A stretch of DNA of 62,916 nt. Source: Bacteroidales bacterium. GTDB taxonomy: Bacteria > Bacteroidota > Bacteroidia > Bacteroidales > P3. This document shows, piece after piece, positions 1-7,824 of this stretch. Below the pieces are notes generated by a model that ran no database searches, was not told the origin of the DNA, and worked only from the letters and a program-made list of their open reading frames with translations. Made by a program: the position numbers and the translations under genes. Where the stretch lies: NCBI GenBank assembly GCA_017962665.1, contig JAGCUU010000040.1, positions 1-62,916 of the forward strand, read 5' to 3'. Each line of letters opens with the position of its first letter. The first letter of the stretch is position 1.

Positions 1-496
1 CCTTTTCAATGTCCTTGCGCCAACACCGGCCCCCTCACTTCTCAACACCCCTCTTTTCCGGCAAAAGCGAGTGCAAAAATACAACCATTTTCATTTCTAC
101 CAAAATTTTTTTTCGCTTTTTTCTATATCACCACGTCAAATCACTGTACACCACTTATTTATATATCAAAATATTTTTCAAAAATTCTTTTTCACCCCGC
201 ATACAGGTCCGAAAACAACATGCGTCATGGCTCGAAAAACACAAAAAAAACGATACAATCAAAAAAAAGAGCAAAAAACGTTTTACAAAACTACAAAACA
301 ATATCTTATATATAAAATCAAGCATAATTTACCGAAAGTTATCAACAACTTTGCTGACCCCGGCAACACTGCAAAAAAATGCGAAATGGCAAAAACAGGC
401 AAAAGAATATCTTGCACCTTATTGCTTTATGCAATAATTATGGTTTACGAATTAATGCGGATGCTCAATTCTATAATATTATATAAATATTATATA
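1..496. other. gene-free AT-rich left edge
   Basis: No credible gene is seen here. Two overlapping open frames on plus (9-437 and 71-619) translate to low-complexity, Lys/Asn/Phe-rich sequence expected of AT-rich DNA, have no family features, and the second runs into folA on the other strand. The stretch holds the leftward promoter at 74-104 and a short inverted repeat (TTATTGC 419-425 with GCAATAA 431-437) downstream of folA, which lacks a convincing T-tract. Confidence 0.5.
74..104 (-). promoter_or_regulatory. Bacteroidota-type promoter of a gene beyond the left edge
   Basis: On the minus strand TTTG (104-101) is followed after 19 nt by TATTTTTG (81-74). This fits the TTTG-N19/21-TAnnTTTG promoter of Bacteroidota exactly. 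Transcription would start near position 67 and run off the left edge, so bases 1-67 are probably the leader of a gene outside the window. Confidence 0.6.
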
Positions 497-1039
497 TTAT
501 TCCATTATATTTGGGAAAACAAGAGACTGTGGCCTCCTTTGATATTCGGCATAACTATAAGGCAGACCGGATTCAGCATCGACAAAATGCTCAGTCTCAG
601 AGACCTTGTAAAAGACTGACATGTCTATAGTTGGGAAAAAGACATCCGCCTCGAAATCGCGCCACACCCATGTAACATAAAGGCTGCGAGCAAAAGGGAG
701 AAACTGGCTATAGACATTGGCACCGCCCATAACGAATGACACCTCCTCATCTTTGACCATCTCCAATACCTGGGCAACAGAGTAGGCAACCTCGGCACCA
801 TCGTCTGAAAAACAGGCATCATGAGTAAGCACAATATTTCGACGGCGCGGAAGAGGACGTCGAGGAAGAGAGTTCCACGTGTTGCGACCCATAATAACAG
901 CATGGCCAGAGGTTAATGCCTTAAACCGCTTCAAATCTTCAGAGATATGCCAGATAAGATCGTTGTCTCTGCCTATGGCATTGTTTTGAGCTATTGCAAC
1001 AATAATTGACAGATTCGGTATAGGTGATTGATTTGTCAT
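497..1039 (-). CDS. folA: dihydrofolate reductase
   Basis: Reduces dihydrofolate to tetrahydrofolate with NADPH, for thymidylate, purine and formyl-Met synthesis in the cytoplasm. The 180-residue protein is of usual length. Visible family features are the N-terminal strand SIIVAIAQNNAIG (11-23), the W-H-I-S-E-D-L-K-R-F-K helix whose Asp35 aligns with the catalytic acid Asp27 of E. coli DHFR, GRNTW (51-55) for the NADPH phosphates, and GGANVY (105-110). It lies 49 nt downstream of hydF on the same strand and could share its transcript. Its leader carries 7-bp tandem repeats (1054-1074) that end 14 nt before the ATG, with no Shine-Dalgarno site. Identification is firm. Confidence 0.96.
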   Translation of the reverse strand: MTNQSPIPNLSIIVAIAQNNAIGRDNDLIWHISEDLKRFKALTSGHAVIMGRNTWNSLPRRPLPRRRNIVLTHDACFSDDGAEVAYSVAQVLEMVKDEEVSFVMGGANVYSQFLPFARSLYVTWVWRDFEADVFFPTIDMSVFYKVSETEHFVDAESGLPYSYAEYQRRPQSLVFPNIME

Positions 1040-1053
1040 AATTCTTTAGTAAA

Positions 1054-1074
1054 GGTTATAGTTTAAAGGTTAAA
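1054..1074. repeat. GGTTAAN heptamer tandem repeat, folA leader
   Basis: Three tandem 7-mers, GGTTATA, GTTTAAA and GGTTAAA, lie between hydF and folA, 14 nt upstream of the folA start codon. In the mRNA they read as TTTAACC-type units. Related arrays are at 5819, 12917, 37639, 37702, 45967 and 49519. Confidence 0.6.
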
Positions 1075-1088
1075 GACATCTTACATCA

Positions 1089-2291
1089 TTATTTATTACT
1101 AAAAACCCGCATGGAGCGTTCAAAAATACCGTTAAGGAAAGCGAGGGCAAGTCCGTAATTGGAGACTGGCACGCCTGCCTCTATGGCCGGAGCCAAGCGT
1201 GACGCCAACTGCTTAGGTGTCACCACGCATCCTCCACACTGAATCACGATAGAGTAGTCGGACAACGGCCGTTCAATAGCGGAGAGACCGGCAACGACAT
1301 CAAAGGATAGCTTTTTGCCGGTATATGCCGAAATAAGTTTCGGCAGTTTCACCCGACCTATATCCTCGCACGTCACATTGTGTGTACATGACTCAAGGAG
1401 CAGCACTCGGTCACCATCATGAAGTTTTTCGATAGCAGGGGTGCCTTTCACGTAGTCGGAAAATAGTCCTTTGGCACGGGCAAGAACCACGCTGAAAGAT
1501 GTCAAAGGTATCTCGTCAGGCACAATTTTTGAAACCATGCCATACACCTGACTGTCAGTAATCACAAGACGTGGTGCCTCAGGCATACCTTCAAGAGTCT
1601 GGGACAGCTCCGTCTCCTTGCAAACAATGGCAACAGCGTTATTGTCAAGAATATCACGAAGCACCTGTACCTGTGGCAGGATCATACGTCCCTCGGGGGC
1701 TGATGAGTCGATAGGTGTCACCATGACCACCCTGTCTCCGTCACCAATAACGTCGCCAAGCAGGGAGACGGTACGGTATGCCGACTCGGGCAATGCCTGC
1801 AGGATAATGGAAAGCAGCGCGTCGCGACTGGACTGGTCATTCACCGAGAGGACAAAAGGAACCTTGCCCGACTCCTGCTCCAAGGAATGCAGGAACTCAT
1901 CAGTTGGCGGAAAAATATCCGCCCGAGAACAGACAATGACAAAAGGAATATTACCCTTGCGACACGATTCGAGTAGCATCCTTTCAGCCTCCTCGAACCG
2001 GTTTTCGGAAACCAAAACGATTGCCAGATCCACCTGTCGCAGCTCTGCAAGAGACCTCTCCACACGCAAGGAGCCAAGACCTCCCTCGTCGTCGATTCCA
2101 GCAGTATCAATCCATACCACAGGACCCACGCCACCAAGTTCCATGGTTTTACGGACAGGGTCTGTTGTGGCGCCAGGAGTGTCAGAAACTATTGCAATAT
2201 TCTGGCCAGTCAAGTAATTAACCAGGGAGCTTTTGCCATAGTTGCGACGGCCAAAAATGCCAATACGAGGTTTAAGTTCGTTGCCTTTCAT
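1089..2291 (-). CDS. hydF: [FeFe]-hydrogenase maturation GTPase HydF
   Basis: HydF is the scaffold that receives the 2Fe subcluster built by HydE and HydG and passes it to apo-HydA. At 400 residues it has family length. The N-terminal TrmE/Era-like GTPase shows the P-loop GRRNYGKS (14-21) and a DTAG motif near 61-64; the G4 position reads SRAD rather than NKxD. The C-terminal cluster domain has C302-x-H304 and C352-G-G-C355, the known HydF iron-sulfur ligands, but the residue before CGGC is Gln351 where the best-studied HydF proteins have His. No hydE, hydG or hydA lies in the window. A complete promoter lies just upstream, and folA follows. Confidence 0.93.
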   Translation of the reverse strand: MKGNELKPRIGIFGRRNYGKSSLVNYLTGQNIAIVSDTPGATTDPVRKTMELGGVGPVVWIDTAGIDDEGGLGSLRVERSLAELRQVDLAIVLVSENRFEEAERMLLESCRKGNIPFVIVCSRADIFPPTDEFLHSLEQESGKVPFVLSVNDQSSRDALLSIILQALPESAYRTVSLLGDVIGDGDRVVMVTPIDSSAPEGRMILPQVQVLRDILDNNAVAIVCKETELSQTLEGMPEAPRLVITDSQVYGMVSKIVPDEIPLTSFSVVLARAKGLFSDYVKGTPAIEKLHDGDRVLLLESCTHNVTCEDIGRVKLPKLISAYTGKKLSFDVVAGLSAIERPLSDYSIVIQCGGCVVTPKQLASRLAPAIEAGVPVSNYGLALAFLNGIFERSMRVFSNK

Positions 2292-2317
2292 ATAGATATC
2301 TTGACATAAAAGAAATG

Positions 2318-2348
2318 CAAAAGTAGTATTTTTTTTTCAGATAACAAA
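2318..2348 (-). promoter_or_regulatory. hydF promoter
   Basis: TTTG (2348-2345), 19-nt spacer, TACTTTTG (2325-2318) on the minus strand. This is a perfect match to the Bacteroidota consensus and sits 27 nt upstream of the hydF ATG, in the 87-nt gap shared with the divergent GNAT-HD gene. Confidence 0.75.
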
Positions 2349-2378
2349 ATAAAAACAACGTGGAATGGTTTTTACGAC

Positions 2379-3539
2379 ATGGGACAGATAAAAATAAGAA
2401 AAAGTGTAGCGGATGACATCAACACTCTGATGGAGATGTTTGAGAATTCACGCCACATAATGCGACAGAGCGGAAACAGCAGGCAATGGGTTGGAGGCTA
2501 TCCGTCCATCTCCCTTGTTGAGAAAGATATTCAACGTGGCATCAGCCATATCATTATGGAAGATGGCGTGCCTATAGGGACTTTCGTTTTCATAATAGGA
2601 CGTGATCCCACATACGAGGAGATCGAAGGAGGGGTTTGGTACGACGACATGCAACCATACGGGACAATACATCGTATAGCAAAAACAAGCGCTGCACACG
2701 GCATTTTCGAAGCATGCATTGAATGGTGCAAATGTCAGGCCACCTCCCTACGCATCAACACCCACGAAGACAACAGCATAATGATGAAACTTATCGAACA
2801 GCAAGGTTTCTGTTATCGTGGAATCATATACGTAAACGACGGTACCCCCAGGAAAGCCTATCAAATGACACCTACAGGAACACTCTGCGAACCATTGCGG
2901 CAATACACAGAACAAAACATACTCCCCAAATACGATCAATTCGACAGTGCACACCGCCGCGACCATGCCGAGACGGTAATAGAAAAAAGCTTGGAGTTGG
3001 CGAAAAACAATAACGCCGACATCAACATGGCTTACACCGTTGCCGCATACCATGACATAGGTCTATGCGAAGGCAGGGAGCGCCACCATATTGTTTCAGG
3101 ACAGATGATGATGGAGGATACCACACTTAACCGATGGTTCAGTCCCTCACAACTACAGCTGATGCGTGACGCCATTGAAGACCACCGCGCGTCAAGTGGA
3201 AACGCACCTCGCAGCATATACGGCATGATTGTTGCCGAAGCCGACAGAGACATAGAACCACTGAAAATCATACGCCGCACAATACAATATGGACTGAGCA
3301 ACTATCCCGAATTAGACAAAGAGGATCAGTGGCGCCGAGCATTGGAACACCTGCACGAGAAATACGCCGAAGGCGGGTATTTGAGGCTATGGCTTCCTCA
3401 GGGAAAAAATGCCGAGAACCTGGAAAAGCTGAGGGAGATAATCAGGAACAAGACCGAACTCAGAAAAATATTCGACAGGATTCACCACGAGGAAATGACA
3501 AAAATTGAAATGCAAAAAAGAGGAAATAGCCTATCATAA
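2379..3539 (+). CDS. GNAT acetyltransferase-HD domain fusion protein
   Basis: A 386-residue, two-domain cytoplasmic protein. Residues 1 to about 165 look like a GCN5-type N-acetyltransferase: IKIRKSVADDINTLMEMF at the start, a central GTIHRIA strand, then an N-[ST]-x-M-x-K-L-IEQQGF signature typical of the acetyl-CoA binding end. Residues about 180-385 are an HD-type phosphohydrolase: H-x3-H-A at the start, YHDIG with H225-D226, EDHRAS, and a later EAD, giving a plausible metal site. The substrate of either domain is not evident. It is transcribed alone, divergent from hydF, and followed by tRNA-Val. Domain calls are firm; the combined role is unknown. Confidence 0.82.
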   Translation: MGQIKIRKSVADDINTLMEMFENSRHIMRQSGNSRQWVGGYPSISLVEKDIQRGISHIIMEDGVPIGTFVFIIGRDPTYEEIEGGVWYDDMQPYGTIHRIAKTSAAHGIFEACIEWCKCQATSLRINTHEDNSIMMKLIEQQGFCYRGIIYVNDGTPRKAYQMTPTGTLCEPLRQYTEQNILPKYDQFDSAHRRDHAETVIEKSLELAKNNNADINMAYTVAAYHDIGLCEGRERHHIVSGQMMMEDTTLNRWFSPSQLQLMRDAIEDHRASSGNAPRSIYGMIVAEADRDIEPLKIIRRTIQYGLSNYPELDKEDQWRRALEHLHEKYAEGGYLRLWLPQGKNAENLEKLREIIRNKTELRKIFDRIHHEEMTKIEMQKRGNSLS

Positions 3540-3671
3540 CCATAAAAAAAAGCGATAACAAGAAGAGAGAAAAAGTTTCGCAAAACTAAAACATAAAACT
3601 GATAGACAAAACATTGAACAAGTTTGTTTGTTTTTTTTATCAAAAACCGACACGCATTGAGAAAAAAGTTG

Positions 3672-3679
3672 TACTTTTG
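3672..3679 (+). promoter_or_regulatory. -7 element of tRNA-Val(CAC) promoter
   Basis: TACTTTTG fits TAnnTTTG and lies 21 nt before the mature tRNA. No good TTTG is found 19-21 nt upstream, so the -33 element is degenerate. The same octamer, followed by a similar GCAC-CGCTTT stretch, precedes the second tRNA-Val. Confidence 0.5.
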
Positions 3680-3700
3680 CACCCGCTTTTGCAAGAAATA

Positions 3701-3775
3701 GGTCTGTTAGCTCAGTTGGTTCAGAGCGCTTCCTTCACACGGAAGAGGTCTACAGTTCGAATCTGTAACAGACCA
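3701..3775 (+). tRNA. tRNA-Val (anticodon CAC)
   Basis: A full cloverleaf can be drawn: acceptor stem GGTCTGT (3701-3707) pairs perfectly with ACAGACC (3768-3774), discriminator A at 3775, D-stem GCTC/GAGC, anticodon stem CTTCC/GGAAG with loop TTCACAC giving anticodon CAC (Val, GUG), and the T-arm with GTTCGAATC. CCA is not encoded. It is followed at once by a terminator, so it is a single-gene unit. Confidence 0.96.
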
Positions 3776-3780
3776 CACCA

Positions 3781-3805
3781 AGCCACCCAAAAGGTGGCTT
3801 TTTTA
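3781..3805 (+). terminator. terminator of tRNA-Val(CAC)
   Basis: Stem AGCCACC (3781-3787) and GGTGGCT (3793-3799) with a 5-nt loop, followed by a run of T. Confidence 0.88.
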
Positions 3806-3816
3806 TTTTATAATAA

Positions 3817-3925
3817 TTTGCGATGTTACCTTTTTTTTACCTATATTTGCATTATTGGAACAATATAGTCCCTCTTGACTAAACCACTCTGCACTGAAAG
3901 TGCAGGGTTTTAACCACTTTTTAGA
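3817..3925 (+). ncRNA. candidate small RNA with own promoter
   Basis: A perfect promoter (TTTG 3817-3820, 21-nt spacer, TATATTTG 3842-3849) is followed by no open frame but by a strong hairpin about 35 nt later: CTGCACT (3889-3895), loop GAA, AGTGCAG (3899-3905), extended by AAACC (3881-3885) with GGTTT (3906-3910) across a 3-nt bulge, then a T-rich stretch to about 3923. This predicts a transcript of roughly 65-70 nt starting near 3855. I do not recognise the RNA. The T-tract is imperfect, so the 3' end is uncertain. Confidence 0.42.
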
Positions 3926-4138
3926 TAATAAAAAATTCAAACAAGTAAAAAAAGCAAAAAACAAGATTCATTTTCGTTGTTTAGACCGTAATTTCGGCTA
4001 ATCTTTTTCGCCAAAAACTGTAAAAAAAGAAATATCCAAGCCTATATTGCGTCAAACACTTCTCTATTTAACCAATTATTGTACAAACAATTAATATAAG
4101 CACCGGAGCATAAAGGCAAATTATCAAAAAACTTTTTT
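3926..4138. other. AT-rich spacer between the tRNA-Val units
   Basis: No gene, repeat or convincing signal is seen in this part; it is A/T-rich with scattered A runs up to the -33 element of the second tRNA-Val. Confidence 0.5.
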
Positions 4139-4169
4139 TTTGCCAATTCAAAAATACTTTGTACTTTTG
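4139..4169 (+). promoter_or_regulatory. tRNA-Val(GAC) promoter
   Basis: TTTG (4139-4142), 19-nt spacer, TACTTTTG (4162-4169): an exact match to the Bacteroidota housekeeping promoter, 22 nt upstream of the tRNA. Confidence 0.78.
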
Positions 4170-4191
4170 CACTCGCTTTCGACAAAAAAAT

Positions 4192-4266
4192 GATCTGCTA
4201 GCTCAGTTGGTTTAGAGCGCTTGCTTGACAGGCAAGAGGTCACAAGTTCAAATCTTGTGCAGATCA
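4192..4266 (+). tRNA. tRNA-Val (anticodon GAC)
   Basis: Acceptor GATCTGC (4192-4198) pairs with GCAGATC (4259-4265), discriminator A 4266; D-stem GCTC/GAGC; anticodon stem CTTGC/GCAAG with loop TTGACAG, anticodon GAC (Val, GUC/GUU); T-arm with GTTCAAATC. CCA is not encoded. D-arm and core closely resemble the tRNA-Val(CAC) 490 nt upstream, so the two are probably an old duplication that diverged in anticodon. Confidence 0.96.
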
Positions 4267-4271
4267 CACAG

Positions 4272-4296
4272 ACCGCCTCACAAAGGCGGTTTTTTT
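4272..4296 (+). terminator. terminator of tRNA-Val(GAC)
   Basis: Stem ACCGCCT (4272-4278) and AGGCGGT (4284-4290), 5-nt loop, then T6. It ends 10 nt from the stop codon of the convergent polyferredoxin gene, so it may serve both directions. Confidence 0.88.
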
Positions 4297-4305
4297 GTTT
4301 TGAAA

Positions 4306-5808
4306 CTACCGATGCCGAGAATATCCGTTGACGAAAATAGCGCTGAACGGACGTGCCGGACATAGGTATTCGCAGGCACCGCAGCCTATACAACGGTCGG
4401 GAAGAACTGTGGGAACAAGCAGCGCCGACTCCGAATCACCATCTTTTGGAACCATCAAGATAGCCTCTGATGGACAATGTCTGGCACAATTGCCGCACAT
4501 CACTCCGTCGCGCCAAGCCACACAGTTATCATTTACTATTACAGCATAGCCGATATGGGTATCGCTTTTCTGACCAGGTGTCACTGGACGTATTGCACCG
4601 GTGGGGCACACATGACTGCAACGCGTGCATTCTGGACGGCAGTAGCCACGCTCAAACGACATCTCGGGTTGCATAAGTGTCCGGAGGTCTTCCGAAGGAT
4701 GCAGCACATGGTTAGGACATTCCGCAACGCAGAGCTGACATGCAGTGCAGTGTTTACTGAAATTATCAAGACTTACAGAACCTGCAGGTTTCAGAGGAAC
4801 CTCCCTGACAGGTATCTGTTTCTGCTCCACAACGGCAAGGCCACCGTCAACTCTCTTGCCTTGTGCCTTAAGCGTGGCAGCGCCGGCGACCATTGCCGAA
4901 GAAACGATAAAATTACGACGGCTTTCATCAACAGATTCAGACGACGAATTCCCATGAGAAGCAACAACAACAGCGGAAGGATTCAAGCGAAAGCGTGTTC
5001 CAGAGAAATGTATGGCATCAAAACCGCACTCTGAAAGGCAATCCATGCATGCCACACAGCGAGAATAGTCGATGCGGTGATTTTCAATATCGATACATGA
5101 AGACTTGCAGCCATGTTCACATTTGTGGCAATTCTTGCATTTCGACTCATCAATGACAGGGCGAAACAGCGAAAATCGCGAAAACAGGCCCAACACCGTT
5201 CCGACAGGACATACGGTATTGCACCATGTACGTCCTCGACGAATGGAAAGAGAAGCCACAAGTACAAGAGTGGCTATGGCAACAACAAGAGAGACGCTAC
5301 TCTTAACCCAAACATCTACGTGATAAAAGCTATAACTGTCATTGTGTTCCGCAATAGAGGCAAAAAGATTATTAATCCAAAAATAAAGTGGCTGCAGCAG
5401 ATTAGAAGCTATACGACCATAGGCGCTATACGGAGCAATCAGTATCGCGACAGAATTCAGACCGATAATCATCAATACAACAAACAGTGCCAAAAAAAAG
5501 TAACGCAACCATGCTCTTTCACGAATATAATGAAACCGATTTTTTTTCACCTTGCGTGCCACAAAATTGAATCCGTCCTGCATCACTCCAAGAGGGCATA
5601 TCACAGAGCAATATACACGTCCGAAGAGAAGTGTCAGCAGCAACAGCACCGCCACTATGACAAAACTCGAAGCCAATACAGCAGGGAGAAACTGGATTTT
5701 TGCCATCCAACCGAACCAATGGTAAAGTACTCCGGAAAAATCAAGGAATAATGCTGTTATTCCCAAAAAGAAAACAAGAGCCAGAATAGTGCGGATTTTA
5801 CGTAGCAT
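4306..5808 (-). CDS. membrane-bound polyferredoxin (NapH/NapG-like fusion)
   Basis: A 500-residue protein. The N-terminal half has about five membrane segments and two CxxxCP motifs (CSVICP, CNTVCP), as in NapH/CcoG-type quinol-linked electron carriers. Then come several 4Fe-4S motifs: CKNCHKC, CVACMDC, CTACQLC, CRPECTRC, a spaced CVAW...CGNC, and CIGCGAC, enough for about six clusters. In the middle SRRNFIVSSAMVAGAATL resembles the start of a Tat-exported NapG-like ferredoxin, so the gene looks like a fusion of NapH- and NapG-type proteins. It likely moves electrons between the quinone pool and an unknown partner. It is monocistronic; heptamer repeats (5819-5839) precede the ATG. Confidence 0.82.
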   Translation of the reverse strand: MLRKIRTILALVFFLGITALFLDFSGVLYHWFGWMAKIQFLPAVLASSFVIVAVLLLLTLLFGRVYCSVICPLGVMQDGFNFVARKVKKNRFHYIRERAWLRYFFLALFVVLMIIGLNSVAILIAPYSAYGRIASNLLQPLYFWINNLFASIAEHNDSYSFYHVDVWVKSSVSLVVAIATLVLVASLSIRRGRTWCNTVCPVGTVLGLFSRFSLFRPVIDESKCKNCHKCEHGCKSSCIDIENHRIDYSRCVACMDCLSECGFDAIHFSGTRFRLNPSAVVVASHGNSSSESVDESRRNFIVSSAMVAGAATLKAQGKRVDGGLAVVEQKQIPVREVPLKPAGSVSLDNFSKHCTACQLCVAECPNHVLHPSEDLRTLMQPEMSFERGYCRPECTRCSHVCPTGAIRPVTPGQKSDTHIGYAVIVNDNCVAWRDGVMCGNCARHCPSEAILMVPKDGDSESALLVPTVLPDRCIGCGACEYLCPARPFSAIFVNGYSRHR

Positions 5809-5818
5809 AATAGGTAAA

Positions 5819-5839
5819 GGTTATAGTTTATTGTTTAAA
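5819..5839. repeat. GGTTAAN heptamer tandem repeat, polyferredoxin leader
   Basis: Three tandem 7-mers, GGTTATA, GTTTATT and GTTTAAA, 10 nt upstream of the polyferredoxin ATG. It is nearly identical in place and sequence to the folA array. Confidence 0.55.
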
Positions 5840-5948
5840 GATTTTTTACAACTCACAATCAAAATAATAATCCCTCGCATCGTTAATGCTTGTTTTTGAA
5901 TCGTTCCTTAATTATTTTGCAAAATTACACAAAAACAAACAAAAATAT

Positions 5949-5956
5949 TAATTTTG
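5949..5956 (+). promoter_or_regulatory. possible -7 element for the SulP gene
   Basis: TAATTTTG fits TAnnTTTG on plus; the nearest TTTG (5916-5919) is 29 nt away, too far. A mirror-image -7 match on minus (5927-5920) could serve the divergent polyferredoxin gene. Both lack a proper -33 element. Confidence 0.35.
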
Positions 5957-6065
5957 CAACGTCAAATAAACGCACAAAACACAATAATAGATTAGCGTTT
6001 AATATCTTAAAGACACTTTATTATTATTAAAACAACTAATATTAGTATAAAATAACAAGTAAAAA

Positions 6066-7820
6066 ATGGCATTCATAAGCACAAAAAACATCAAGGGTGA
6101 CATATTCGGCGGAATCACTGCCGGCATTGTAGCCCTTCCTCTTGCTTTGGCATTCGGCATTCAGGCATTTGGCGGTGTCGATTCGCCCGAAGCGTCGTCC
6201 ATGGGAGCATACGCCGGACTGGTTGGAGCGACCCTGTTGGGCTTTTTTGCCGCACTTTTTGGTGGCACACACTCACAGATCAGCGGTCCTACGGGACCCA
6301 TGACAGTCATCACTGCCACCCTTGTGGCAGGAGCTTGGTCGTCGACCATGGCGCTCAGTGGAGCCACTGCCGAGTTAGCCATTTCCTCCGTCTTGGTCAG
6401 CATGGCATTGGCAGCCATTTTCTGCGGATTGTTCCAGATTCTTTTCGGAATCATAAAGATTGGTAAATATGTTCGATATATCCCCTACCCTGTCCTTTCG
6501 GGATTCATGAGCGGTATCGGTGTAATCATCATACTTCAGCAAATATACCCACTGATAGGGCAAAGTGGAAGCGGTTCGATGATAGACCTACTTGTCGGCA
6601 TACCCAATGCCTTAGGTTCCATGTCACTCACAGCCCTGTTGCTTGGCATTGGCACCGTAGCCATCATCTACCTTCTTCCTCTGCTCACCAAGAAAGTGCC
6701 ATCCACGTTAGTGGCATTGATAGTGATGACCGTTGTGTCGCTTTTCACAGCAGAGGTGCCCACCATTGGCGAGATTCCCTCAGGACTTCCCATGCCGTTT
6801 TTTGCCAACAGCAAGGTGACATTGGCCGGACTTGACTGGGGAACAATATTGATGGCTGCCATTATTCCCGGCCTCACACTTGCCGGTCTGGGCTCCATTG
6901 ACACACTGCTGACCTCTGTTGTAGCCGACAATATCACAAAAACCAAGCACAACAGCAACCGCGAGCTTATAGGGCAAGGCATAGGCAACGCCATTGCCGG
7001 TCTTTTCTGCGGACTACCAGGTGCAGGTGCCACCATGCGTACCGTAGTCAATGTAAAGAGCGGTGGACGCACCCAGCTCAGCGGCATGTTCCACGCACTG
7101 CTTTTGCTAGCCATCATGCTTGGCCTTGGCAGTTTAGTGAAATATGTACCTCTCTCAGTCCTTGCAGGAATCCTTATCACCGTAGGCTGGGGAATTATTG
7201 ATTTCAAAGGCTTTAAAGACCTTGTAAAGATACCGCGCGCCGACGCTGTAGTTCTTATCGTTGTCTTCCTCGTCACCGTTTTTGTCGACCTCCTCACAGC
7301 CGTTGGTATCGGAATGGTTATCGCCTGTGTACTCTTCATGAAACGTGCAAGCGACCTTGTCGAGGGTGGTTACAGTTCATCAGCGATGACCGACAGCGAC
7401 CTACATCGCGGGTTGCCCGCACCGCCACAGGCCAACTTCGACAAAAACATCCCTTGGCATGACGAGGGCGGCATTACCGACGAGATGCTGAAGCACATCT
7501 ACATCCAACGTCTCAACGGTCCCATCTTCTTTGGCTCGATTACAAAGTTCAAGGAGGTCATGACCGATGTTCCCGACGATGCCAAAATTGTGATTCTCCG
7601 TATGAAACTGGTTAGCTTCATGGACCAAAGCGGACTTTATGCCATGGAGGAGACCATCAAAGACCTCCAAAATCGCGGAATGACAGTCCTCATGACCATC
7701 ATCCAACCCCAACCAATGTACATGCTGACCAAAATGAAGGTCATCCCTGAAGTGGTTCCAGACGAACACACTTTCAAGACATTCGAAGAATGCACCGAAT
7801 ATTTGAAAAAGATTCTTTAG
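6066..7820 (+). CDS. SulP-family anion transporter with STAS domain
   Basis: A 584-residue inner-membrane protein of the SulP/SLC26 family, which moves sulfate, bicarbonate or other anions, often with Na+ or H+. The start GDIFGGITAGIVALPLALAFG is the typical first helix; GGTHSQISGPTGPMTV is the conserved anion-site region; ten or more hydrophobic helices follow up to about residue 420. Residues about 470-584 form the cytoplasmic STAS domain, with MDQSGLYAMEE at the conserved loop. The substrate cannot be told; bicarbonate or sulfate are both plausible. A short hairpin (AGATTCT 7810-7816, AGAATCT 7819-7825) spans its stop codon and that of the convergent regulator, which lies only 4 nt away. 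Confidence 0.93.
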   Translation: MAFISTKNIKGDIFGGITAGIVALPLALAFGIQAFGGVDSPEASSMGAYAGLVGATLLGFFAALFGGTHSQISGPTGPMTVITATLVAGAWSSTMALSGATAELAISSVLVSMALAAIFCGLFQILFGIIKIGKYVRYIPYPVLSGFMSGIGVIIILQQIYPLIGQSGSGSMIDLLVGIPNALGSMSLTALLLGIGTVAIIYLLPLLTKKVPSTLVALIVMTVVSLFTAEVPTIGEIPSGLPMPFFANSKVTLAGLDWGTILMAAIIPGLTLAGLGSIDTLLTSVVADNITKTKHNSNRELIGQGIGNAIAGLFCGLPGAGATMRTVVNVKSGGRTQLSGMFHALLLLAIMLGLGSLVKYVPLSVLAGILITVGWGIIDFKGFKDLVKIPRADAVVLIVVFLVTVFVDLLTAVGIGMVIACVLFMKRASDLVEGGYSSSAMTDSDLHRGLPAPPQANFDKNIPWHDEGGITDEMLKHIYIQRLNGPIFFGSITKFKEVMTDVPDDAKIVILRMKLVSFMDQSGLYAMEETIKDLQNRGMTVLMTIIQPQPMYMLTKMKVIPEVVPDEHTFKTFEECTEYLKKIL

Positions 7821-7824
7821 AATC

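Noticed and set aside
338-355. DnaA-box-like GTTATCAACAAC and replication origin
   Set aside because: A single imperfect match, with no cluster of boxes, no dnaA or dnaN nearby.
9-619. two overlapping open frames on plus at the left edge
   Set aside because: Low-complexity AT-rich translation, no family features, and the second runs antisense into folA.
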